Origin: Streptomyces sp. WM6378
GTDB taxonomy: Bacteria > Actinomycetota > Actinomycetes > Streptomycetales > Streptomycetaceae
Direction: 5' to 3'
DNA: 14,312 nt
NCBI RefSeq assembly: GCF_001279695.1
Contig: NZ_LGDD01000035.1
Span: 1-14,312 of the forward strand
The notes beneath the pieces are model-generated. The model ran no database searches, was not told where the DNA came from, and saw only the letters and a program-made list of their open reading frames with translations. This document shows positions 6,251-13,519 of the stretch, in pieces (position 1 is the first letter of the stretch; each line of letters starts with the position of its first letter). The translations under genes and the position numbers were made by a program.

Positions 6251-7327
6251 TCAAAGCCTCTTCGCGTTCCGCAACAGCTGTGCGTAGAAGCCGCTTCCGT
6301 CGATCCGGGAGACCCCGCCCTTGTCGCCGATCGTCGGACCGTTGACCTCCTTGCGGCTGGAAATGAACGTCTTGTGGCCCTCGGCGTCCGGTCCCAGATA
6401 AAGGGCGACGTGGTCGAGGCGGTCGCCGGTATGACGGTCCATCTTGAAGAAGAGGAGGTCGCCGGGCTGGAGCACGTCAATGTTCTTCGGGCGTTCGTAC
6501 CAGGGAGCGGGGCCCGACAACGGGATGATGTCCGCGCCCAGGTGCGAGCGGGCCATGCCGTTGGCTGTGCGGGGCAGGCCGTCGCCCTTGTTGTCGTCGG
6601 ACGCCAGCGGGTAGCGGGCCCGGTAGCCGAACACCATGCGGACGAACCCCGAGCAGTCGACGGCTCTGGCGCGGGCCGCCTCCGGCTGTTTGGTGGTGCC
6701 GTCGCGGAAGGTGTACGGGATGCCCAAGTAGTGGAAGAAGTCGGACTGTTCGAGCAGGGGCGTGCCGCGGTGCTTGGTGAGGTCCGGGTTGACCGGGCCG
6801 AACATGGCGTCGCCTGCGTACGCGAGGCCCTTGGCGTCCTTCTTTACCGGCGCTCCGGTGGTGTACTGGAAGGCGGTCGCGAAGAGGTCTTCCTCATTGC
6901 TGCCGAAGTTCTCCTTGAACCACGCCTTGAACCACGCCTCCTTCTCGGCTCCTTGGCGCCACGTCTGGGGCATCAGGCGCACCCAGTCCTCCGTGACGAC
7001 GCGGACCGCAGTGCTCGCGGGTTCGGTGAAGGTGCGCGAGGGGCCCTTGAGGGTCGCGGTGCGCGCCTTGTCGGTGAACGTGGCGAGGATCTGGCCCTGG
7101 TCGCCGCGCAGCACGGTCCGCGCGGGGTTGTTCAGGCGCTCCCAGATCTCCTTGCCGCTGTCCTTCCCGGCATCTGTCTCCAGGACAGGAAGGTCCTTGA
7201 CGGCCTGGACGCCCGGCGCCGAGTCCCGCTCGTCCTTGCGCAGTTCCACGGTGAGGTACGTGCTGGACCCCAGCAGGGCCAGCACGGTCAGGGCGTGCAG
7301 AGTGGTGCGCTTCTTCTTGGAGGGCAT
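6251..7327 (-). CDS. NlpC/P60-family cell-envelope hydrolase, last gene of the pgs operon
   Basis: 358 residues, ATG start at 7327. N-terminal Lys-rich stretch plus one membrane helix (residues about 10-27) indicate export or anchoring with the rest outside. Residues about 60-200 form an N-terminal region without a recognised motif. The C-terminal NlpC/P60 domain (about 210-325) shows the catalytic Cys in VDCSGFVRMVFGYR (C225) and His in LDHVALYLG (H306), with the usual QPGDLLFF strand between them. NlpC/P60 enzymes cut gamma-D-glutamyl or amide bonds in peptidoglycan stems; some act on poly-gamma-glutamate. It begins 24 nt after pgsC on the same strand, so co-transcription is very likely. 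Its job may be polymer release or trimming, or opening the wall for the polymer; this is inference. No terminator is visible between its stop and the IS701 remnant. Confidence 0.88.
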   Translation of the reverse strand: MPSKKKRTTLHALTVLALLGSSTYLTVELRKDERDSAPGVQAVKDLPVLETDAGKDSGKEIWERLNNPARTVLRGDQGQILATFTDKARTATLKGPSRTFTEPASTAVRVVTEDWVRLMPQTWRQGAEKEAWFKAWFKENFGSNEEDLFATAFQYTTGAPVKKDAKGLAYAGDAMFGPVNPDLTKHRGTPLLEQSDFFHYLGIPYTFRDGTTKQPEAARARAVDCSGFVRMVFGYRARYPLASDDNKGDGLPRTANGMARSHLGADIIPLSGPAPWYERPKNIDVLQPGDLLFFKMDRHTGDRLDHVALYLGPDAEGHKTFISSRKEVNGPTIGDKGGVSRIDGSGFYAQLLRNAKRL

Positions 7328-7351
7328 GGCTGTTTCGGTTCCGATCCTGTG

Positions 7352-7834
7352 TCAGGCGGACGGCATGACGCCGAGGAGGACTCCGGCGGTGAGGACGACG
7401 TAGGCCATGAGCGTCACCGAGCCCGTGGCAAGGAGGGTGGGTCCCTTGGGCTGACGGACCAGTTGGTAGGCGATCAGGCCGGGCACGATGAAACCGAGGG
7501 TCTGGTTCGCGTACATGAGCGGGAACTCGAGGGCGAGCACGATCATGACCGTGGCCTGGAGGGTGACGCCGAGCAGTACGACGGCGGCGAAGAGCCGCTT
7601 GCCGTAGAGGATCACGAACTTCTGCATCAGAAGCGTGCCGGCGTATGTGAGGACGGTGACGCCGATGACCATCGCGGCGCGCTGCAGGTCCTCGACGAGG
7701 GTCAGCGCGAGCCAGCCCGGGGTGATCATGCCTCCCGGCGAGAGGTTGGTCGTCAGGTAGCAGACCAGGGAGAAGAGCAGCCCGATCGCGATGCCGATCG
7801 CGGCGATCTCGGGGGTCAGTACGGAGGGGATCAA
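7352..7834 (-). CDS. pgsC: Poly-gamma-glutamate biosynthesis membrane protein PgsC/CapC
   Basis: 160 residues (Bacillus subtilis PgsC has 149). Start is a TTG at 7834 that overlaps the pgsB stop (TTGA, 7834-7831), giving LTPEIAAIGIAIGLLFSLVC right after it; no later start keeps the first helix. About five membrane helices: residues 9-26, 41-70 (broken by the conserved charged LVEDLQRA), 79-102, 113-127 and 133-157. The motif NLSPGGMITPGWLAL is the hallmark of PgsC/CapC. The protein works with PgsB in the membrane-bound synthase that polymerises glutamate through gamma-amide bonds and passes it outward. The stop-start overlap implies translational coupling and a fixed ratio to PgsB. Confidence 0.93.
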   Translation of the reverse strand: MIPSVLTPEIAAIGIAIGLLFSLVCYLTTNLSPGGMITPGWLALTLVEDLQRAAMVIGVTVLTYAGTLLMQKFVILYGKRLFAAVVLLGVTLQATVMIVLALEFPLMYANQTLGFIVPGLIAYQLVRQPKGPTLLATGSVTLMAYVVLTAGVLLGVMPSA

Positions 7835-9333
7835 CGGTGCTGCTCTCCTGGGTTGCGCCACTGCGGGGAGTCGTCGGCGGGAGGTACGCGCGGCTCGAAC
7901 AAGCCGCGGGTAAGGGCCTGTTCGAGGTGCGTGGGGTGCGCCGGGTTCTGCTGGGGGTACGGGGCTGGGTGTGGCTCGGGGTGGGGGTGCTGCTCCCCCG
8001 CGCGCTGCGCGTGGTGGTGCGGCGCGTAGCGGTCCTCGTACGCCCGCGGGTACTGCTGGTAGGGGTCGAGGTGGGGTGCGTACAGCGGTGTCGTCTCGAC
8101 GTACTGGGGCGTCCGCTCGGGCGTTGCCGGCACGGCGGCGGGTTCGTCGGAGTCGTCCGGCGGGAGTTCCGCGAGGTGTTCGAGGAGCAGTTCGCCCTGG
8201 CCGTGGATGTTGCCGATGGCGACGAGCGAGGAGTCGGGCCCGAGCCGGCCGAGGAGCTGCCGCATGAACTCCTCGGGGTCGCGCCGGTCGCCGCCGAGGT
8301 CTACGGCGCGGTCGCGGTAGGCGGCCGGGATCGCGTCGATGGCGGACTTGGCCGGGTGGCCGATGACGAAGACCTGGTCGGGGTCGAGGCCGGGGATGAT
8401 CTCGCCCATCTGGCCGTTGCGTTCGACGCGGTCGGGGCGACAGTTGATGACCACGTTCAGGGGGCGGTGGATGGCGCCGAGGTCGAGCAGTTGGTTGATG
8501 TTCATCAGCGTCGACTCGGGGTCGTTGGCCGCGAAGACGTTGGCGAAGCGGAGCCTCTTGTCCTCGTGTGTCACGTACCGCTCGACGGAGAGGACTCCAG
8601 GGTCCGGCGGGGCGTCGTACATGCCCTGGAGCGCGGTCTCGCGGTCGACGCCGAGGAGGTCGGCGACGACGAGCGCGATGGCCACGTTCTCCTTGAACGT
8701 GAACCAGCTGAAGCCGCGCAGTTCCTCGTCGGTGACCATCTCCGGGTCGGCGTAGACGAGTCGGCAGTTCCGGGCTTCGGCCTCCTCCAGGAGGATGTCG
8801 AAGCGGTCCTTCTCGGCGGTGACGCAGATGCCGTTCTCGGGCATCGAGCGGCACAGCGAGCGCGCCACGTCGTCGAGGGTCGGGCCCATCTCGGCGAGGT
8901 GGTCCTCGCGGACGTTGCAGAGCACGCCGATCGTTGAGCGGATCAGCTTGGACTGGTTGATTTCCTGCAGGGCGGGCATGACGGCCATGCACTCGATGAC
9001 GAGCGCGTCCGGGCGGTACGCGCTGGCACGCCGCACGATGCCGATCTGCTCGACGACGTTGGCGATGCCGAACTTTCGGTAGACGGGCTCCTCGGTGGCG
9101 TCCGGGTGGATGAACCGGGCGGCGGTTCCGGTGGTCTTGGCGACCGTGACGAGGTCGCCGCCGCGCAGCGCGCCCGCGCACAGGCGGGTGATGGAGCTCT
9201 TGCCGCGGATGCCGTTGACGAGCACGCGGGTCGGGATGCGGTCAAGGTTGACGTAGTGCCGTCGCTGTTCGATCACTCCGGAGATCAGCAGGACGGCCCC
9301 GCACACCACGAGCACGGTGTAGAGGAAAAGCAC
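7831..9333 (-). CDS. pgsB: Poly-gamma-glutamate synthase PgsB/CapB with long C-terminal extension
   Basis: 500 residues from a GTG at 9333, starting 4 nt after the stop of the upstream double-HAMP gene; an AAGGA lies inside that gene's end. One N-terminal membrane helix (residues 2-21) is followed by the Mur-ligase-like ATPase: P-loop NGIRGKSSITRL (residues 40-51), IECMAVMPALQ (113-122), NVREDHLAEMGPT (140-152), VFAANDPEST (266-275), INCRPDRVERNGQM (296-309), GNIHGQGELLL (374-384). These are the conserved blocks of PgsB/CapB, which activates glutamate as acyl phosphate and forms gamma-amide bonds. The Bacillus enzyme ends near residue 393; here about 110 further residues, rich in Pro, His, Tyr and Gln with no hydrophobic core, follow and are probably disordered. 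Product identity (glutamate versus another gamma-linked monomer) cannot be read from the sequence. Confidence 0.93.
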   Translation of the reverse strand: MLFLYTVLVVCGAVLLISGVIEQRRHYVNLDRIPTRVLVNGIRGKSSITRLCAGALRGGDLVTVAKTTGTAARFIHPDATEEPVYRKFGIANVVEQIGIVRRASAYRPDALVIECMAVMPALQEINQSKLIRSTIGVLCNVREDHLAEMGPTLDDVARSLCRSMPENGICVTAEKDRFDILLEEAEARNCRLVYADPEMVTDEELRGFSWFTFKENVAIALVVADLLGVDRETALQGMYDAPPDPGVLSVERYVTHEDKRLRFANVFAANDPESTLMNINQLLDLGAIHRPLNVVINCRPDRVERNGQMGEIIPGLDPDQVFVIGHPAKSAIDAIPAAYRDRAVDLGGDRRDPEEFMRQLLGRLGPDSSLVAIGNIHGQGELLLEHLAELPPDDSDEPAAVPATPERTPQYVETTPLYAPHLDPYQQYPRAYEDRYAPHHHAQRAGEQHPHPEPHPAPYPQQNPAHPTHLEQALTRGLFEPRVPPADDSPQWRNPGEQHR

Positions 9334-9337
9334 GGTG

Positions 9338-11524
9338 TTACTGGTTCCTTCCGGCCGCGGCGGGCGTGCGGGTGGCGCCGTCGCGTTGGCGTTGCTGGTC
9401 CTGGAGGCGCTGTCGGATCAGCTCCAGGCTGCGGACCACGGCGCCGACCTCGTCGTGGTGGCGCGGGTAGAGCACTGTCTTGCGGTCGCCGTCGGCCAGT
9501 TTCTCGGCCTGGTCGGCCAGTTCGCGCAGCGGGCGGGCGACGACGATGTGCAGCCAGCCGAGGCAGGCCGCGGCCGCGGTGAGGCCGAGCAGGCCCGCGA
9601 GGACCGTGCGGTTCTGCAGGCTGTACTCGGGGATGGCGAGCCAGGCGGCCGGCTGGGAGCTGACCACCGTCCACTGCAGGGACCCCGCCGCCCCGCCGCC
9701 GGAGAACGGTGCGGCGGCGACGACGCGCACGTTCCCGCCGTCGCGCCGGACCTCGCCGTGGTCGGCCTTCTTGTCGAGCAGCGGTTGGAGCGAGGAGGGC
9801 AGCTTCTGGAAGGCGCGGTATCCCGAGTCGCCGCCGATGACGCGGCCTTCGGCGTCGACTACACGGACCTCGCCGAGGCCCTGGCGCCCGAGCAGTCCGT
9901 TGACGAACCCGATGCGGAACTCCCCGACAACGGCGGCCACTTGACGGCCCGGCGCCGCGACGGTGGCGGTGACGACGGGCTTCTTGCCTCCGTGACCGCT
10001 CACCTCGAAGGCGTTCTTCGAAGGGGCGTCTCCCGCGGCGTGGTGGGGGGTGCGACCGGCCCGGGCGAGGATCGTGCCGTCGGCGCCGAGGACGTACACC
10101 GACTCGTAGCGCTGGTGGTCCTTGAGCGTGCGGTCCAGGACGGTCTTCATGTCCTGGGACGAGGTGTGGTCGCCGATGAGGGACGCGACGGCGGAGAGGT
10201 CGGCGTGGCCCTCGTTGAGGGCGCGGCGCACCCGGTCGCTGAGCGTCGCGGTGCGCGCCTTCTGGTCGTGGACGGTCTGGGTCGGCACGCGGACGTCGTC
10301 ATCGGCCCGGTTGAGCAGGAGCATCAGCGGCACGGCCCATCCGAGCAGCAGCAGGGCGCACACGGCGAGCAGCGCGCGGGTGCCGAGCCCCCTGCGGCGC
10401 CCGGGACGTTGTGGGTCTTGCGTGCCGACGGGTGCCCCGCGCAGCTGGCCGCGCAGCCGCTCCAGGGCGGCGCCGATCCGCGCGGCCTCACCGGACTTCG
10501 GCACGGTCACGGGGCGCGCGAGGTCGCCGCGGGTGAGGCGGCGGCTCTCCAGGAAGAGTCTGATCAGCGGGCGCTGCACCGTGGACAGGAGCAGCATGAC
10601 CGTGATGGCGCCGATGACGAGGAGTGCCCCCGCGGCGATGAGGCCGAAGGCGGGGCGGGCGAGCCGGGAGGCGTGCTCGACGACACCGACCTGGGTGACG
10701 ACGGTGAGGCCGAGGGTGCCGGCCGGGGTGGCCTCGCCCGGGTCGCCCGCGGCGAGCGTGGCGTAGCCCCCGATGGTCTGCTTGTCTCCGACGGTGTCCC
10801 CGGCGAGGTGGCCGCTGACGCCCGTGTAGCCTCCCGCGCCGGGGGGCTTGGCCGAGATCGCGTTCTGCTTGCCCTTCTTCGCCGCGATGCCCGCGAAGGT
10901 GCGCAGTTGCTCCTTGGCGCCCTTGCCGCCGAGCGCGCCGTGGCTGCTCAGGACGCGCCCTTCGGTGTCCACGACGCCGATGGCCCGGCCCTCGCCGAGG
11001 TTCACGCCGGGGAAGTTGAGGCTGCTGGAGGCGATCAGGAGCTGCTGTGGTCGGCCTTCCCAGGACAGCAGGGCGAGCGTGACCAGACGGGTCTGACCGT
11101 TCTCCAGGCGGACCATGCGAGGGGCGAGGCCGCCCTCGTCGGCAAGGCGGCTCCGGTCGATGGCGGTGAGCGGTACGTTCTCGCCGCGCGCACCGAGGAG
11201 CTTCCCCGACGCGATCTCCATGACGGCGGTTCCGCGCCACTTCTGGTACACGTCGCCGACCTTGTCCAGGACGTCGTCGGCGGGCGCGGGCCGCCCCTGG
11301 TTGAACAGGGCGGCGGTGCGGGTCAGATCAGTGATCGATTCGTCGAGTGACGCACGGAGCGCGATGGCTCCGTCCTCGGCGACGTACTGCTGGGACTTGC
11401 GGACGGCCTCCGGCACGAGGGCGTTCTCAGGTTTGCCGAGGGCGAGCGCGGTGATGCCCGCGAGGGACAGGAGCAGAGTCGATAGCACAGCAATAGGCGG
11501 ACGTATGCCCCCCATAAGGGACAT
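9338..11524 (-). CDS. Large membrane protein with two tandem extracytoplasmic/TM/HAMP modules, first gene of the pgs operon
   Basis: 728 residues from an ATG at 11524 with AAGG 6 nt before it; an in-frame ATG at 11593 would add a 23-residue Arg-rich extension. Module 1: TM 7-29, extracytoplasmic domain about 30-290, TM 293-314, HAMP-like helices about 315-362 (RPLIRLFLESRRLTRGDLAR). Module 2: TM 383-405, extracytoplasmic domain about 406-640, TM 641-663, HAMP about 664-710 (RPLRELADQAEKLADGDRKT, then DEVGAVVRSLELI). The outer domains contain strands such as GVVDTEGRVLSSHG and VRVVDAEGRVIGGDSG, the style of Cache/PAS-like sensor folds. There is no kinase, methyl-accepting or cyclase domain after either HAMP. 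It lies 4 nt before pgsB, so it belongs to the polymer locus. It could sense the polymer or envelope state, or serve as a structural partner of PgsBC. Confidence 0.82.
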   Translation of the reverse strand: MSLMGGIRPPIAVLSTLLLSLAGITALALGKPENALVPEAVRKSQQYVAEDGAIALRASLDESITDLTRTAALFNQGRPAPADDVLDKVGDVYQKWRGTAVMEIASGKLLGARGENVPLTAIDRSRLADEGGLAPRMVRLENGQTRLVTLALLSWEGRPQQLLIASSSLNFPGVNLGEGRAIGVVDTEGRVLSSHGALGGKGAKEQLRTFAGIAAKKGKQNAISAKPPGAGGYTGVSGHLAGDTVGDKQTIGGYATLAAGDPGEATPAGTLGLTVVTQVGVVEHASRLARPAFGLIAAGALLVIGAITVMLLLSTVQRPLIRLFLESRRLTRGDLARPVTVPKSGEAARIGAALERLRGQLRGAPVGTQDPQRPGRRRGLGTRALLAVCALLLLGWAVPLMLLLNRADDDVRVPTQTVHDQKARTATLSDRVRRALNEGHADLSAVASLIGDHTSSQDMKTVLDRTLKDHQRYESVYVLGADGTILARAGRTPHHAAGDAPSKNAFEVSGHGGKKPVVTATVAAPGRQVAAVVGEFRIGFVNGLLGRQGLGEVRVVDAEGRVIGGDSGYRAFQKLPSSLQPLLDKKADHGEVRRDGGNVRVVAAAPFSGGGAAGSLQWTVVSSQPAAWLAIPEYSLQNRTVLAGLLGLTAAAACLGWLHIVVARPLRELADQAEKLADGDRKTVLYPRHHDEVGAVVRSLELIRQRLQDQQRQRDGATRTPAAAGRNQ

Positions 11525-11713
11525 ATCTGACCTTCGGCGGACCTTGTGCCGCCGCCCCGATCGCGAAGCGGCCAACGCGACGCTCCTCTCCATTCTTTCG
11601 GGGCGCACGGCCGACCCCCGAGGGAGTCGCCCTGCCCTGGGCACACAAGGGTGCGCCCCAGGGATCCCCCGACCGGCGGGCAGGCAAAGAGTTCCCCACC
11701 CCTGGGCAAAGTT
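11525..11713 (-). promoter_or_regulatory. Structured 5' leader of the pgs operon, possible ydaO/c-di-AMP-type riboswitch
   Basis: About 190 nt lie between the predicted transcript start and the first start codon. In transcript order: GGGGTGGGGAACTC; a 12-bp hairpin with one bulge (plus coordinates 11663-11635); GGGCAGGGCGACTCCC; a second hairpin of 8 bp (11629-11612); GTGCGCCCCGAA. GGGGCGCAC in the first hairpin (11659-11651) is also perfectly complementary to GTGCGCCCC (11608-11600), so two exclusive folds are possible. GGGGAAC, GGGG(C/T)GCA, AGGGC and GCCC(C)GAA resemble blocks of the ydaO class, which controls wall hydrolase genes in Streptomyces, but the usual CAGCTAACCTCG end is not visible. 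Class assignment is tentative; the structured leader itself is well supported. Confidence 0.45.
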
Positions 11714-11719
11714 CACCAA

Positions 11720-11748
11720 AAAATATATTGGGTGAGATCTTTGTGCAA
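11720..11748 (-). promoter_or_regulatory. Candidate sigma-70-type promoter of the pgs operon
   Basis: TTGCAC (11748-11743), 17-nt spacer, TATTTT (11725-11720) on the minus strand, inside the only A+T-rich patch of the neighbourhood. A start near 11713 would produce the structured leader described separately. Confidence 0.45.
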
Positions 11749-11927
11749 ATTCTTAGGAAATGACGGGCGGGAGGAGCGATCCGCCTCGACCTTCCAGGCG
11801 GTTGGCCAAGTTGATGAAGTATTGTCCAAATTAAACGCATATGTGGCACTAAACCGTGAACATAGACTGCACCTCCCCTTGGTCTCCTCCCCCCGCTTCC
11901 CGTCACGCCCGTATCTTTGGTGCGGCC
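11749..11927. other. Divergent intergenic region between the pgs operon and the putative hydrolase gene
   Basis: The stretch from about 11715 to 11860 is notably A+T-rich against the surrounding DNA, as expected for divergent promoters. CAAATT occurs twice (in GTGCAAATTC near 11745 and GTCCAAATTA near 11826), which could be a repeated half site. I could not place a convincing plus-strand -35/-10 pair. Confidence 0.35.
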
Positions 11928-12953
11928 ATGACTGTGCACAGGAAGACAAAAACGATCGCCATCGCCTCGGCGATCGTCCTGCTCGGCGCCCTGATCGCGT
12001 CGGCCCTCACCCTCGCCGGAGGCCGCTCGGGCAGCGGCGTGAGCCGGGACGACCAAGCGGACGGACAGCGCCCCCAGCCCAGCGCGACACCGCCACCCAG
12101 CGGCCCGCCACGAGGCGAACTGGAGCGCCGCATCGCCGAGTTCGCCGCCCCGTTTCACGCGGACTCCGGGTATCGCGAGCCAAGCCCCACCGACCGGCGC
12201 GCCATGGCCGAGTCCGTCGGGCTCGTGCTCGACGGCAAGCGCGAGGAGGCCGGCCGACGCCTGTCCCGCGTCGGCTACCAGCTGCGCACCCTCGTCGACG
12301 CCGAGACAGGCCGCACCTACGCGGAACTCTCCGACCGCAGCGAGAGCGTTCCCGCGCCCCGCGGCTGGGGCCGGGTCTACATCGATCTGTCCTCGCCAGT
12401 GCGCTGGTCGGTCCAGGCACCGCACCCCGTATCGGACGCCCGCACCGAACGGCTCGGCGCACGTGTCCTGTTGGGCTCCCCCGGCGGCGTCCTCATCATC
12501 GCGGGCGCCCACCGCGACGCCGGGCGGGGTAAGTCGGCTGACGTCGCACACCGCCGCGACACGGTCTTCGCGGCGGTGTGCGACGAGCTCGCCGAGCGCG
12601 GCCTGCCCGGCATCCAGGTCCACGGCTTCGCCGACGACTCCGCTCCCGACCACGACGTCATCGCCTCCACCGGGACCGGGACGGCAGGCCGCGCCGACAG
12701 TAAGATCCTGGCGAACGCGCTGCGCGGTCAGGGCTTCCAGGTGTGCGAGGCCCAGGCGCGCTCCTGCCCGCTGGAGGGCACGGAGAACGTCGAGGGCCAC
12801 AAGGCGGCAGCCGAAGATGTCCCGTTCCTGCACGTCGAGTTCAGCAACACGGTGCGCACGGACGAAGCCCGCACGAGGCGCGCCGTCGCCGCCGTGGACA
12901 CGCTCACCGCCCGGTGGGCAGCGGGCCACAGGACAACGCCTCCGTCGCCGTGA
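11928..12953 (+). CDS. Membrane-anchored putative metal-dependent amidohydrolase, divergent to the pgs operon
   Basis: 341 residues from an ATG at 11928; the frame is open back to 11856 but the earlier part lacks protein character. No good ribosome binding site is seen. One N-terminal membrane helix (residues 9-32, TIAIASAIVLLGALIASALT) then a Pro/Gln-rich linker to about 65 place the rest outside the cell. The catalytic-looking region holds APHPVSDARTERLG (H166, D170, E174), IIAGAHRDAG (H195), ADVAHRRDTVFAAV (D205, H208), IQVHGF (H232) and FLHVEFSNTVR (H302, E304, N308, R310). This spacing of His, Asp and Glu resembles zinc amidohydrolase or carboxypeptidase-like folds such as the N-formylglutamate amidohydrolase and phage poly-gamma-glutamate hydrolase groups. 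Position next to pgsBC suggests it degrades or trims the polymer; that is inference. Confidence 0.7.
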   Translation: MTVHRKTKTIAIASAIVLLGALIASALTLAGGRSGSGVSRDDQADGQRPQPSATPPPSGPPRGELERRIAEFAAPFHADSGYREPSPTDRRAMAESVGLVLDGKREEAGRRLSRVGYQLRTLVDAETGRTYAELSDRSESVPAPRGWGRVYIDLSSPVRWSVQAPHPVSDARTERLGARVLLGSPGGVLIIAGAHRDAGRGKSADVAHRRDTVFAAVCDELAERGLPGIQVHGFADDSAPDHDVIASTGTGTAGRADSKILANALRGQGFQVCEAQARSCPLEGTENVEGHKAAAEDVPFLHVEFSNTVRTDEARTRRAVAAVDTLTARWAAGHRTTPPSP

Positions 12954-13130
12954 CATTCTGCGACCGGTTCAGCTTCGACGCCGACTCCGTGCACGATGCC
13001 GTCGAGCTGCGGGCCCCGGGCCTGACCGCTCGCGTCGACGAGGTCGCCGCCTGGATCTGGGACAGCGATCTCGCCCCGTTGCTGGAAGAGCTCGCCGCGA
13101 ACTACCGGGGATGGGACGGCGAACGTTCCG
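12914..13130 (+). pseudogene. N-terminal half of a DUF6228-like protein, truncated
   Basis: From a GTG at 12914 (or 12950, overlapping the previous stop as GTGA) the frame encodes VAVTFCDRFSFDADSVHDAV, a short Ala-Trp helix (DEVAAWIWDSDLAPLLEELA) and NYRGWDGERS. FxxELxAPGLxAR, WIWDSDL and RGWDGER are characteristic of the DUF6228 family, which is about 150 residues long and of unknown function. After GERS the expected Trp-containing second half is missing and the sequence jumps to an oxidoreductase fragment. The frame stays open to the TGA at 13541-13543, but this part is not DUF6228 sequence. Confidence 0.65.
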
Positions 13131-13148
13131 GCCCGCGGCAGGGCGGTG

Positions 13149-13519
13149 ACCACGAGGCGTTCCTATTTGGACGCCATGGACGCGGCACCCGCCCACGGCT
13201 TGATACCGGACCCGGTCCCGCGCCGCCTCCTGGCCGCCCCGGGACCGAAGATGCTGAGCCGGCCGCCGAACGCGCCTGGGGCGCGCACACGTATGTCGTG
13301 CCCGTCGAGCACACCGCACGGGCACGCCAGATCATGGGGCCGGATGCGTTTCTCGGGGTGGAGCAGGCCGTCGTACTTGACCATGACCTCGACCGGGCCC
13401 GGGAGGTGCCCACGGCGCATGTTGCCGGATACCTGGCAATGGCGCCGCACCAGGAGGCGAACGTACGCCGGCTCGGGTTCGGAGACGAGGACATCGTCGG
13501 CGGCCCGAGTCGCAGATTA
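13149..13519 (+). pseudogene. F420-dependent luciferase-like oxidoreductase remnant, frameshifted and cut at both ends
   Basis: One frame encodes RRSYLDAMDAAP then VPRRLLAAPGPKML (to about 13252); the next frame continues PAAERAWGAHTYVVPVEHTA, RARQIMGPDAFLGVEQAVVL, HVAGYLAMAP and NVRRLGFGDEDIVGGPSRRL. Together they follow the C-terminal half of TIGR03620-type LLM F420-dependent oxidoreductases (AALGPRMLELAAERAxGAHPY, VEHTAxAREILGP, LAPEQAVVL, HxAGYL, NNxRRLGF, GGGSDRL). A one-base deletion near 13252-13258 (in ATGCTGAGCCGG) explains the frame change. The N-terminal half is absent, replaced by DUF6228 sequence, and the C-terminal end is cut by the IS5 element at about 13519. Confidence 0.7.

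Noticed and set aside
6191..8029. A 612-codon open frame on the plus strand across NlpC/P60 and pgsC
   Set aside because: It crosses three real minus-strand genes, has no start signal and shows the composition of an antisense frame.
7837..8937. Plus-strand frame opposite pgsB
   Set aside because: Antisense of conserved PgsB blocks; repeated V-G-D and D-A-V-G patterns without family signature.
7352..9181. Long minus-strand frame that includes pgsC at its end
   Set aside because: Only the last 160 codons are PgsC; the earlier part is the out-of-frame shadow of pgsB. The TTG at 7834 overlapping the pgsB stop is the sensible start.
9335..11350. A 671-codon open frame on the plus strand opposite the double-HAMP gene
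   Set aside because: Its translation is a Gly/Ala/Glu/Arg-rich string with no motif, typical of the antisense of high-GC coding DNA; the minus strand has membrane helices, HAMP motifs and a ribosome binding site.
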